Shown: positions 29,398 through 36,996 of the stretch, one piece after another
How positions within the stretch are numbered: the stretch's first letter is position 1
Layout of the letters: every line of letters begins with the position of its first letter
Source: Nocardioides flavus (ex Wang et al. 2016)
GTDB lineage: Bacteria > Actinomycetota > Actinomycetes > Propionibacteriales > Nocardioidaceae
Assembly: GCF_014653115.1 (NCBI RefSeq)
Contig: NZ_BNAD01000018.1
Location: 1 to 53,592, forward strand
Direction: 5' to 3'
DNA length: 53,592 nt
Notes under the pieces: model-generated
The model's input: only the letters and a program-made list of their open reading frames with translations
Databases searched by the model: none
Told to the model about the DNA's origin: nothing
Position numbers and translations under genes: made by a program

Positions 29398-29433
29398 TTT
29401 CAGGCTCGGAATCAACCGATTCCGAGCCTGAAA
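29398..29433. terminator. Perfect 16-bp hairpin beside the attachment core
   Basis: TTTCAGGCTCGGAATC and GATTCCGAGCCTGAAA form a perfect 16-base stem around an AACC loop. It starts 14 bases after the attachment repeat. It could be a terminator left from a tRNA gene (the stem ends in A/T bases on both strands, so it may act in both directions) or a structural element of the att region. No long T-run follows. Confidence 0.6.
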
Positions 29434-29575
29434 GCATTTAGAGATTTGATCCAGGTACCACTTACGGTCCAAAAACCCGGTCCAGGAACGTCCCCGCGGC
29501 CTCAGCGGCGATCTGGCTGCGGAGTCACTCCGATAGTTGCGGAACGACGCGGTCTGCGCTTTGCACCTAACGTGC

Positions 29576-29806
29576 ATGGAGACCACAGCACCAACGATGA
29601 GCGGCCTCGAGCCGCTGATGAGCATCGAGGAACTCTCGGAGTACCTCCACGTGCCGGTCAGGACGCTGTACGACTGGCGCCTCGCCGGCAAGGGCCCCTG
29701 CGCCATCCATGTCGGCCGACAGCTGCGCTACTTCGTGAGCGACGTTCACGAGTGGCTCGCGTGCCAGCGGGAAGGACGCCCCGGGGCTTCGCCGGAGGGG
29801 TCGTGA
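29576..29806 (+). CDS. Excisionase-like helix-turn-helix protein (second)
   Basis: This 76-residue protein is of the same excisionase type as the gene at 28903-29121. The DNA-binding part is MSIEELSEYLHVPVRTLYDW, followed by AIHVGRQLRYFVSDVHEWL. It ends six bases before the second integrase and is surely cotranscribed with it. The start is uncertain: ATG at 29576, 29597 or 29618 are all in frame and none has a strong ribosome-binding site. Confidence 0.8.
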   Translation: METTAPTMSGLEPLMSIEELSEYLHVPVRTLYDWRLAGKGPCAIHVGRQLRYFVSDVHEWLACQREGRPGASPEGS

Positions 29807-29812
29807 AGTCCC

Positions 29813-31003
29813 ATGGCTAGGCCCCGCACGCCGATCGGCACGTTCGGAGACATCTCGTACATCAGCGCGAGTGGAGGTCAGGTCCGTGCCCGCACCCGCT
29901 TCCGGGACACCGACGGCAAGGTCCGCCGGGTCTCCGCAACTGGCACAACCAGGCGCGATGCGGAGCGCAACCTCAAGAAGGTCCTTGCGGACCGCACCTC
30001 GCAGGGAGCGGCCGGCGAGCTCACGGCCAACAGTTCCTTCACGACGCTCGTCGACGTCTGGCTGGAGGACTTGGATCTTCAGGACAAGCTCGCCGAGAGC
30101 ACTCGCGCTCTCTACGAACGCAACATGCGCCAGTTGGTGCTGCCGGTGTTCGAGGGCTACAGCCTTCGCGAGATCACCGTTGGCAAGGTCGACCAGTTCA
30201 TCAAGCGCCTGGCGACGGCTAAGAGCTACAGCACGGCCAAGCAGGCGCGAACGGTCCTTAGTCTGGCCTTCGGGCTTGCTGTCCGTTACGACGCTCTTGA
30301 GAAGAACCCGGTTCGCGACACTGCCCGTCTCCACAAGCCGCCTTCGGAGACGATGGCACTGACACTGGATCAGGTCGAGGCCATTCGGGCGGCGGTGCGC
30401 AACTGGCGGCGTGCCCCAGGGACGCCGGGCCCACCGCCCGACGGCCAGTTGGAGCACATCATCGAGATCATGCTCGGCACCTCGGCTCGGATCGGAGAGG
30501 TTTTGGCGATCCGGCGCTGCGATGTCGACGTCACGGTATCGCCGGCGACAGTTCGGATCTGCGGCACGATCGTGTCGCCGGCCGGAAAGCCCACTTATCG
30601 GCAGCACCATCCGAAGACCCAAAAGTCGACGCGTGTGGTCTCGGTGCCGAGCTTCGTGGCTGAGGTTATTCGGCAGCGGCTGGTGCTGATCGGGCACGAG
30701 GACCCGGAGCACCTGCTGTTCTTTACGCGCAATGGGACGCCGCTGACGACCAACAACATCCGTCGCCGTCTCCGTGCGGTCTTGTCGGAAGCTGGAATCG
30801 AGGGCGTCACGCCGCATGCGTTTCGTCGCACCGTGGCGACCGTGCTTGACCGGGCCAGCGGCCCGGACCTGGCAGCGGAACTGCTCGGTCACACCTCGTC
30901 CAAGATCACCAAGGAGCACTACATCCAGCCCGACGAGGCGGTGGATCCAGTGACAGCGGAGATCCTAGAGTCGTTGGCCCCGAAGCGTCCTGACGGGGCG
31001 TGA
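29813..31003 (+). CDS. Tyrosine-type site-specific integrase (second)
   Basis: This 396-residue integrase has the same layout as the first one, including the opening MARPRTPIGTFGDI and the arm-binding region RARTRFRDTDGKVRRVSATG. Catalytic residues are Arg226 (SARIGEVLAI), His335 and Arg338 (TPHAFRRTVATVL), His360 (LLGHTSSKIT) and Tyr370. The ATG is preceded by GGAGGGG about 15 bases upstream. It points away from the attachment repeat into the conjugative element, opposite in direction to the first integrase. It probably belongs to the larger element on the right; its own attachment site is not identified. Confidence 0.93.
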   Translation: MARPRTPIGTFGDISYISASGGQVRARTRFRDTDGKVRRVSATGTTRRDAERNLKKVLADRTSQGAAGELTANSSFTTLVDVWLEDLDLQDKLAESTRALYERNMRQLVLPVFEGYSLREITVGKVDQFIKRLATAKSYSTAKQARTVLSLAFGLAVRYDALEKNPVRDTARLHKPPSETMALTLDQVEAIRAAVRNWRRAPGTPGPPPDGQLEHIIEIMLGTSARIGEVLAIRRCDVDVTVSPATVRICGTIVSPAGKPTYRQHHPKTQKSTRVVSVPSFVAEVIRQRLVLIGHEDPEHLLFFTRNGTPLTTNNIRRRLRAVLSEAGIEGVTPHAFRRTVATVLDRASGPDLAAELLGHTSSKITKEHYIQPDEAVDPVTAEILESLAPKRPDGA

Positions 31004-31011
31004 GGCCACGG

Positions 31012-32328
31012 TCACAGCGACGGGCCAGACTGGGCGCGCCGGGGCTCTGGTCGGTGATTGAGGGCGGCCGCGAACTCTGCGCGGCTCGCGGCCGCCCTCG
31101 TCGGTGCTTTGGAAGCAGGAGGCGGTGCGCGGAGTTCGTCACGGACGATGTCGAGGAGGGCCGGGCAGACGTCGGCGGTGATCGGCGTGAAGCGGTGGCG
31201 GGTCGGCGTCACCCTGGCCGAAACGCCCGTATCCAGCCTCGGTAGGGGGACGCGGGCGAAGTAGATCCGCTCGCGTGCTCCCTGCTGGATCACCTCAGCG
31301 ATCCGGTCGTCGATTCCTCGAAAGAGATTGTCGAGGTGCCGGAGTGCATTGGAGTCGGCCGCGGCGTCGAGTACATCAAGGTGCTGGACGCGCGCCGCTG
31401 CGAGCGCTGCCTCGCCCGCTGCCGGTCCGCCGTTGCCGAGCATGCCGCCGATGTCGCGGGTTGCACGGGCGAGTCGCAGATACGTTCCAGAGCGGGCCTT
31501 CCACTCCTGGGCCAGGTCGGGGTGGGTCGCCGTCACGAGATCGGCGGTGTCCCGAGACACGATCCGCTGAGAGTCGAGAATGAGGCGCAGACTCCGGGCA
31601 TCGGGGAATGAACCGAGTTGGAACAAGAGGTTGTTCTCGGCCTGGACTACGCCAACGATCCCTGGGAGTCCGGTGCCGTCGATCGGGGTGATCCGTGGTC
31701 GCCATCCTCGGAGATCGATCGTGTAGTCGGGCTCGTCGCGGCCGGCGAATGTTGAGCAGGTCTCGGCGGCCCGATTGAGCCATCCAGCATCCTTGAGAGG
31801 CTGCCACTGCGGGATGTTGCTGTACCTCCGGTCGAGCGCGACGAGGCCGCGCACAACGTCGGAAGCATCCTTGAGGAGCGTCATGCATTGCACGCGTGTC
31901 AGGCGCCCGTGGCCCAGTCCGGCGTCGAAGTCGTGCTCGCCGAGGGCTGCTGCACGGGCGACGTTGCGCCAAGTCTCGACCATCGGAAACTGCTGCTCTG
32001 TCGTGAGTTCCTCGAGCGAGGGCGGGCCACTCGAGTGTTCGATCGTGATGTCGAGGCGGTGGCCCAGTTCGTCAGCGGGGCCGCGGGTCCGGGTGCTCGT
32101 CCCGAGGAGGTTCATTCGCGGATTCGCCGCCCGAACAGCTTGAACACTCCACACGAGCGCGGACTGTCGGTAGCGGGCGATCTGTTCGCCGAGAAGTCGG
32201 CGCTCATCAACGGTGGTGGTCTCTGGGATTGTGTGGCTGCCGGCTCCGCCCAGTCGCTGCTGAATCCGGTGTTGACGAAGGAGCGTGCCGAGTTGGGTGC
32301 GGAGCTGGCCGCCGTTCTCGGCGTACAT
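31012..32328 (-). CDS. Hypothetical protein of the integrated element
   Basis: This 438-residue protein has no recognised domain. It appears mainly helical, has no signal peptide or clear membrane segment, and carries a proline/alanine-rich basic tail. The N-terminal third (QQRLGGAGSHTIPETTTVDE) and the middle part (WQPLKDAGWLNRAAETC) show no catalytic motif I can name. Its start overlaps the stop of the next upstream gene by one base (TGATG), so the two are translated together. Codon use is less GC-biased than in the core. It is probably an element maintenance or transfer protein, which is inferred from position only. Confidence 0.75.
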   Translation of the reverse strand: MYAENGGQLRTQLGTLLRQHRIQQRLGGAGSHTIPETTTVDERRLLGEQIARYRQSALVWSVQAVRAANPRMNLLGTSTRTRGPADELGHRLDITIEHSSGPPSLEELTTEQQFPMVETWRNVARAAALGEHDFDAGLGHGRLTRVQCMTLLKDASDVVRGLVALDRRYSNIPQWQPLKDAGWLNRAAETCSTFAGRDEPDYTIDLRGWRPRITPIDGTGLPGIVGVVQAENNLLFQLGSFPDARSLRLILDSQRIVSRDTADLVTATHPDLAQEWKARSGTYLRLARATRDIGGMLGNGGPAAGEAALAAARVQHLDVLDAAADSNALRHLDNLFRGIDDRIAEVIQQGARERIYFARVPLPRLDTGVSARVTPTRHRFTPITADVCPALLDIVRDELRAPPPASKAPTRAAASRAEFAAALNHRPEPRRAQSGPSL

Positions 32329-32624
32329 CAGCTTGCGTCCAGGGCCCTGGCTGCGTCGAGCATGTCGAGAACGAGCTCGACCTGGAGGACGTCGATGCCG
32401 TGGCCGACGAGGTCTTCGATCGCTTGCTCGGCGATGGCAAACAGCACGTCGCGGTGTTCGCCGGGGACCTCGGTGATGCCGGGGACGTAGTCGCCGTGGA
32501 TCCAGTCGAGCTGCAGCAAGACGCGCTCGTACTCCGCGGAGGCGTCCTCCGAGCTCGCCCGGTCTGCCAGCGCTGCGACGTACGAGCGGGCCTCGGCGAG
32601 GGTGACTGCGTGTGCGAGCAGCAT
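32328..32624 (-). CDS. Small hypothetical protein of the integrated element
   Basis: This 98-residue acidic, helical protein (MLLAHAVTLAEARSYVAALA at the start, QAIEDLVGHGIDVLQVELVL near the end) has no recognised family. It is translationally coupled to the 438-residue gene downstream through a TGATG overlap. The ATG at 32624 follows GGAAT on the reverse strand (AAAGGAATCACCCATG), an acceptable ribosome-binding site. Confidence 0.7.
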   Translation of the reverse strand: MLLAHAVTLAEARSYVAALADRASSEDASAEYERVLLQLDWIHGDYVPGITEVPGEHRDVLFAIAEQAIEDLVGHGIDVLQVELVLDMLDAARALDAS

Positions 32625-32735
32625 GGGTGATTCCTTTCGACGAATCTGCTTGTTCAGTTCAGGTGGCCGGTCGCCGGTGGCGTGCTGTGAACCGTGTGGC
32701 TTGTGGATGGATGCGCCTGAGCTCCAGCGGTGCAG

Positions 32736-33314
32736 TCATCCCGCGAGGCTGGCTCTGACCCGCTCCTCGATCCGTCGTCGTGCGGCTATGTCCTCGACGA
32801 CGAACTCGATGAAGTCCGCACCCCGGTTCTCGATGACTACTTCTGCCGCGGGCGGCTGCGGATCCTCGCCTGGCCACGACGTCTGGCGGGTCGCTCGGTC
32901 CTTCTCGAGGCGGGTGCCGCAGGTCGCGACCCACTCGCGAAGCCGATGGCGGGCGTCGGCGAAGTCGCGGTGCCACATCAGCGGCGCGGACGGTGAGCCG
33001 TCGGGGTCGTAGGAGTTCAACCAGTGCAGGTGAAGTGCCGAGAGTTCCCAAACGAGCTCGTCGTGCCGATGCCAGTACGGCGGAATGACCGTCGGCGGCA
33101 ACCCGTAGGTGGCACGGAGCCAGTCCACCCAGGCGTTGAGGTCGAGCCACTCGGACTCCGCCTCCTCGCTGGAAAGCAGATTCCAGTTGAGCGGTCGGAG
33201 TGGCAGCTCAGGGTCGTCTGGATCGCTGTATTCGGCTGAGCCAGCGAATATCGGATGGACGCTGGCGTCGAACGCGGGCTCGAACAGTGACCCCTGTCCG
33301 TTGTTCTCGGGCAT
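32736..33314 (-). CDS. Element-borne protein resembling DUF4913
   Basis: This 192-residue protein has a central tryptophan- and histidine-rich part (LNAWVDWLRATYGLPP, PPYWHRHDELVWELSALHL, then MWHRDFADARHRLREWV). That pattern resembles the DUF4913 family of actinobacterial plasmids and integrative conjugative elements, whose role is unknown. It lies directly downstream of the broken ssb gene and on the same strand, so it probably belonged to the same operon before the IS inserted. The family assignment is from memory of its W..HRH pattern and is moderate. Confidence 0.68.
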   Translation of the reverse strand: MPENNGQGSLFEPAFDASVHPIFAGSAEYSDPDDPELPLRPLNWNLLSSEEAESEWLDLNAWVDWLRATYGLPPTVIPPYWHRHDELVWELSALHLHWLNSYDPDGSPSAPLMWHRDFADARHRLREWVATCGTRLEKDRATRQTSWPGEDPQPPAAEVVIENRGADFIEFVVEDIAARRRIEERVRASLAG

Positions 33315-33584
33315 CGGCGTCGAGCTCCGTCAGAGGCCGACGACTCGCGGCGGCTCGCTGGCGACCGTCATCTGGTCGCTCGGCGGCTCCGGCTGGTTCG
33401 CCGGCGCCCGGTCTACGGAGTAACGCGTCCAGGTCGTGTCGTGACCGATGTGGCGGGCGACGAACTGCTCGCGCATGACCGTCTGCTCGTTCCAGGTCGA
33501 CTCGTACTCGGTAACGTAGCCGGACGCCACGAACTGGTCGCCGACCCGGAACGGGTCTGCTGCACGAACGGGTGACAGTTTCGG

Positions 33585-34511
33585 TTAGGCCGCCTTGATC
33601 ACGGCCGGATTCATGATCAACTCGTACTCGACCGGGGTCAACCGTCCAAGAGAGGCCTGTCGACGGCGTCGGTGGTAGGTCCTCTCGATCCAAGTCACGA
33701 TCGCGATCCGCAGCTCCTCGCGCGTCGCCCACGCTCGCCGGTTGAGGACGTTCTTCTGCAGCAACGCGAAGAACGACTCCATGGCCGCGTTGTCGCCAGC
33801 CGCACCGACCCGGCCCATCGAGCCAACCATCGAGTGACGGTTGATCGCGTGGACAAACTTCCTGCTTCGGAACTGCGACCCGCGGTCGGTGTGAACCACA
33901 CAGCCAGCCACATCACCACCTTCGATGCGGCGGCGAGCAACGGCATTGTTCAGCGCCGCGACCGCCAGCGACGACTTCATCCGTGAGTCGATGGAGTAGC
34001 CGACGATCCGGTTGGAGTAGACGTCCTTGATCGCGCAGACATAGAGCTTGCCTTCGCCGGTCCAGTGTTCGGTGATGTCGCTGAGCCAGAGCTCGTTCGG
34101 GCTGTTGGCTATGAACTCGTGCCGGGTCACCCCGTGCCTGTCGATGACGGCGCACAGGTCGTCGTGGACCGGCGGCCCTGGCTTCTTGCCGTTGCTGCCG
34201 CGCTTCTTGCCGTGCGAGGACCACCAACCCAGCTCAGAGCAGATCCTCCAGGCCGTCCGCTCGGCCATCGGCTCGCCGGCCTCATTGGCCTCATCGACCA
34301 GGAAACGGTAGCCGAACTCAGGGTCGTCGCGGTGAGCGTCGAACAGAGCGTTGGCGCGGTAAGCCGCCCTCAGTTCGGCGTCGGTGATCGGGCACTTCAG
34401 CCAGCGGTAGTAGGGCTGGCGTGCGATGTCGAGCACCCGGCACGTCACCGCGACGGGCACCCGCACCGGGGCGTCCTTGGCGGCCAGCTCGCGGACGAGC
34501 GGGTACATCAT
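33585..34511 (-). CDS. IS3-family transposase, DDE subunit (orfB)
   Basis: This 308-residue retroviral-type integrase is the catalytic half of the IS3 transposase. The DDE triad is Asp145 (LWLSDITEHW), Asp209 (VVHTDRGSQF) and Glu245 (NAAMESFFALL), with 35 residues between the last two, exactly the DD(35)E spacing. The N-terminal HTH_21 region includes RQPYYRWLK. The ATG overlaps the orfA stop as ATGA. In IS3 elements a programmed -1 frameshift normally makes an OrfAB fusion; I did not find a clear slippery run here, so reinitiation at ATGA is also possible. Confidence 0.93.
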   Translation of the reverse strand: MMYPLVRELAAKDAPVRVPVAVTCRVLDIARQPYYRWLKCPITDAELRAAYRANALFDAHRDDPEFGYRFLVDEANEAGEPMAERTAWRICSELGWWSSHGKKRGSNGKKPGPPVHDDLCAVIDRHGVTRHEFIANSPNELWLSDITEHWTGEGKLYVCAIKDVYSNRIVGYSIDSRMKSSLAVAALNNAVARRRIEGGDVAGCVVHTDRGSQFRSRKFVHAINRHSMVGSMGRVGAAGDNAAMESFFALLQKNVLNRRAWATREELRIAIVTWIERTYHRRRRQASLGRLTPVEYELIMNPAVIKAA

Positions 34512-34801
34512 TTTCCCGGCACGTTGGCCTGCGACAGATACGCAGCAGCGCGACGCAGGACCTCGTTCTCCTGCTCGAGGAGCTTGATCCGCTTGTTCGC
34601 TTCACGCAGCGCATCAGACTCAGCCGCGGGGGTGGCGCGGCTTGATGATCGGGACGAGTTCCGTTCGTCGATCGACAGCCACCGTTTCAGGCACGACGGC
34701 GAGATGCCGAAGTCCTTCGCGACCTGGGCCATCGAGGCATCCGAGTCCTTGTAGACCCGGATCACGTCCTCGCGGAACTCCTTGGGGAACGCCTTCGGCA
34801 T
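34508..34801 (-). CDS. IS3-family transposase, helix-turn-helix subunit (orfA)
   Basis: This 97-residue protein recognises the inverted repeats. It has the helix-turn-helix MAQVAKDFGISPSCLKRWLS and a C-terminal leucine-zipper-like helix (LREANKRIKLLEQENEVLRR). The ATG at 34801 (MPKAFPKEF) is preceded by GGAAGGATG on the reverse strand. An ATG three codons earlier is also in frame. The partial element at the right edge of the window begins with a very similar protein (VPKPYPQEFRDDVVRVARN). Confidence 0.92.
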   Translation of the reverse strand: MPKAFPKEFREDVIRVYKDSDASMAQVAKDFGISPSCLKRWLSIDERNSSRSSSRATPAAESDALREANKRIKLLEQENEVLRRAAAYLSQANVPGK

Positions 34802-35228
34802 GGTGCACATCCTTCCAGCGCCGACTCATCGACGCAGATTCAGATGTCACCTATCCGTGCAGCAGACCCAACCGTGCGTACGCGCGCTTGGCGGACTCGC
34901 CGTACATGACGAGACTGTGGAAAGTCGGCTCGAGCTTCGTGAACGCTCCGTCGGCTTCCTTGCGCCAGTGCTCGACGCCGATGCGCGCGAAGAATCGTGC
35001 GTCCTTTGAGTCAGGCTTGCTCAGTTCGGGCGCTGTGGCGATGAACCCGTGGAGGCTCAACTGTGTCGGGATGGTCATATCTCTGACTCCTGCGGTATCG
35101 CGGAGCCTCGGGTGGCGTCCGCTCTCAGGAGTCAGGTGTTGCTGCGGGTCCGTGGCGGCCGATGTGCGCAATCGAGCGCGATGTGTCGGGCCGTTGCTCT
35201 ACCGTCGGATCGCGGGGAAGGAGTTCGG

Positions 35229-35945
35229 ATGGCGGTCCTGAAGACCATGGTCTGCTTGGCCAACTCGAAGAAGCACGGCGGGACCTGCTTTGCCGGGATC
35301 GAGCTGCTGGGTTCCCGGACGGGTGGATGGATCCGCCCGATCAGTTCGCGTCCTGGTCACGAGGTGAACCTCGTCGAGCAGGCGCTCAGCGATGGTTCGC
35401 AACCCTGCGTCCTCGACGTTGTGACGGTGGGCGTTCTCCGGCCGGTACCAACCGGCTGCCAAACCGAGAACTGGCTACTGGACCCCTCCTATCGCTGGAC
35501 GCGGGAGGGATCGTGGTCCTTCTCCGACCTCGACGGGCTTGTGGACACGCCGCCGACCCTCTGGAGCAATGAGTCGTCATCGACGGTTGGGATCCACGAC
35601 CGGGTGGCGGAGAAGCACCTCGACCGGCATAGCCGTTCGATTGGACTCATTCGCCCCGAGACCTCCCAGGTCGTTGTCGCGACGAACCCTTGGAGCAGGG
35701 GGCTCGAGGTGCGGCTGCTCTTCACGTACAACGCTGTCGAGTACGAACTGAAGATCACGGATCAGGCGTACTTTGCTCACTACCTGGCTTGCGGGGCGGG
35801 GCATTACCCACTCAGCCCCGGCACGCTCGTGACGGTAAGCCTTGCCGAGCCGTACACGGCTCCCCAACCGGGTGCCGAGGCATACTCGTACAAGGTCGTC
35901 GCCGCGATCATCGAGCCAGAAGGATCCCCAGGAGGTGCCCCGTGA
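35229..35945 (+). CDS. Dual-OB-like protein, first gene of a DUF488 operon
   Basis: This 238-residue protein begins MAVLKTMVCLANSKKHGGTC and has a second beta-rich half (LEVRLLFTYNAVEYELKITD, then LVTVSLAEPYTAPQPG). This resembles the dual OB-fold family that often accompanies DUF488 proteins; the GIELLGSRTGGWIRPIS part is characteristic. OB folds suggest nucleic-acid binding, but no activity is known. The ATG at 35229 follows GGGGAAGGAG, the strongest ribosome-binding site in this region. The stop overlaps the next gene as GTGA. The gene begins 150 bases from the divergent ssb fragment, so its promoter lies in that gap. The A+T content is visibly higher than in the core genes, a sign of transfer. 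Confidence 0.75.
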   Translation: MAVLKTMVCLANSKKHGGTCFAGIELLGSRTGGWIRPISSRPGHEVNLVEQALSDGSQPCVLDVVTVGVLRPVPTGCQTENWLLDPSYRWTREGSWSFSDLDGLVDTPPTLWSNESSSTVGIHDRVAEKHLDRHSRSIGLIRPETSQVVVATNPWSRGLEVRLLFTYNAVEYELKITDQAYFAHYLACGAGHYPLSPGTLVTVSLAEPYTAPQPGAEAYSYKVVAAIIEPEGSPGGAP

Positions 35946-36553
35946 ACGAGGACGGCACCATCTACACGGTCGGGCACTCCACTCACGAAATCGAGACGTT
36001 CCTCGAGCTGCTGGCTAAGCACGAGATCTCGGCGGTTGCGGACGTCCGGTCGACACCGGCGAGCCGGTTCAATCCGCAGTTCAACCGTGAAGCTTTGAAG
36101 GCGGCGCTGGGGCGAGTGTCGATCGGGTACGTCTACCTTGGCCGTGAGCTCGGTGCGCGCTCGGATGATCCCAGCTGTTACGTCGACGGCAAGGTTCAAT
36201 ACGAGCGGCTCGCCAAGACTCCGGCCTACGGGGCAGGCATCGAGCGACTCATAACGGGACGAGCGGACCACAGGATTGCCATCATGTGCTCGGAGCGGGA
36301 ACCGTTGGACTGTCACCGCACAGTGCTCGTGACTGAATCCTTGTTCGCGCTGGGTGTTCCCGTTGTGCACATCCTCGGAGATGGCGCGCTAGAACCCCAC
36401 GACGAGACTCGTGCGCGCCTCCGTGAGATTCACGGACTCGCTGAGCCGGACCTGTTCCATTCCACTGAAGAACTAGTGGCACAGGCTCTCAGTCGCCAGG
36501 AGGAGCGGATCGCCTACGTCGACAGCGATCGTCAAGAGGCAGTAGGCGACTGA
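35942..36553 (+). CDS. DUF488 family protein (first copy)
   Basis: This 203-residue protein has the family marks: YTVGHSTHEIETFLELL at the start, VADVRSTPASRFNPQFNRE near residue 33, YLGRELGAR near 65, and CSEREPLDCHR with Cys116 and Cys124. The conserved Cys, His and Arg residues suggest a redox- or metal-dependent active site, but the biochemical role of DUF488 is unsettled. The GTG overlaps the upstream stop, and its own stop overlaps the next gene as TGATG. The C-terminal 50 residues form an acidic helical extension absent from the second copy. Confidence 0.85.
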   Translation: MNEDGTIYTVGHSTHEIETFLELLAKHEISAVADVRSTPASRFNPQFNREALKAALGRVSIGYVYLGRELGARSDDPSCYVDGKVQYERLAKTPAYGAGIERLITGRADHRIAIMCSEREPLDCHRTVLVTESLFALGVPVVHILGDGALEPHDETRARLREIHGLAEPDLFHSTEELVAQALSRQEERIAYVDSDRQEAVGD

Positions 36554-36993
36554 TGACTCACATCTTCACAATTGGATTCACCAAGAAGCCGGCACGCACC
36601 TTCTTCGGTTTGCTGAAGGAGTCTGGAGCTGCGGGTCTCGTCGACGTCCGTCTGAACAACGTCTCGCAGCTCGCAGGCTTCGCCAAACGCGACGACCTCG
36701 AGTTCTTCCTCAACGAGATCTGCGGTATGTCGTACACCCACCTCACCTCGCTCGCTCCAACGCAGCCGATGCTGGATGCCTTAAAGAAGCAGGGAGGAGA
36801 CTGGAAGGTCTACGAGTCCGAGTTTCTTGACCTCATGCGCGAGCGTCGGATCGAAGAATCCATCCGACCGGAACTGCTCGACAACACCGTCCTTCTCTGC
36901 AGTGAAGAGAAGCCGCACCATTGTCACCGGCGGCTCGTGGCGGAGTACCTCCAAGCCAACTGGGACGACGTCCAGATCACCCATCTTGGGTAG
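36553..36993 (+). CDS. DUF488 family protein (second copy)
   Basis: This 146-residue protein is a shorter DUF488 relative. It has IFTIGFTKKPARTFFGLL at the start, LVDVRLNNVSQLAGFAKRDD near residue 29, and CSEEKPHHCHRRLV. Its two conserved cysteines fall at residues 116 and 124, the same numbers as in the first copy. It lacks the RSTPxSR loop, which here is RLNNVSQL, so substrate handling probably differs. The two copies are clearly diverged and not a recent duplication. The gene ends only three bases from the convergent NERD-helicase gene. Confidence 0.83.
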   Translation: MTHIFTIGFTKKPARTFFGLLKESGAAGLVDVRLNNVSQLAGFAKRDDLEFFLNEICGMSYTHLTSLAPTQPMLDALKKQGGDWKVYESEFLDLMRERRIEESIRPELLDNTVLLCSEEKPHHCHRRLVAEYLQANWDDVQITHLG

Positions 36994-36996
36994 TGC

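Larger units (their letters stand above)
33553..34869 (-). mobile_element. IS3-family insertion sequence, complete
   Basis: This 1317-bp element has terminal inverted repeats beginning GGGTCTGCTGCACGRA on both ends (left GGGTCTGCTGCACGAACGGG, right read inward GGGTCTGCTGCACGGATAGG). It is flanked by a 3-base direct repeat AAC at 33550-33552 and 34870-34872, the usual IS3 target duplication. It carries orfA and orfB reading leftward. The intact ends, intact frames and clean duplication suggest a fairly recent insertion. A closely related end appears at 53466. Confidence 0.92.
33330..35078 (-). pseudogene. ssb: ssb gene of the element, split by an IS3-family insertion
   Basis: Two fragments of one SSB gene flank the insertion. 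The 5' part (35078 to 34870) encodes MTIPTQLSLHGFIATAPELS through GESAKRAYAR. The 3' part (33549 to 33330) encodes the rest, from VGDQFVASGYVTEYESTW to the stop. Removing 33553-34869 and one copy of the 3-base duplication AAC joins them in frame as AYARFRVGDQFVASGYV, the normal SSB continuation, giving 142 residues. The intact protein would have protected single-stranded DNA during conjugative transfer. As it stands the 5' part runs into the IS and stops after seven foreign residues. Confidence 0.88.
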
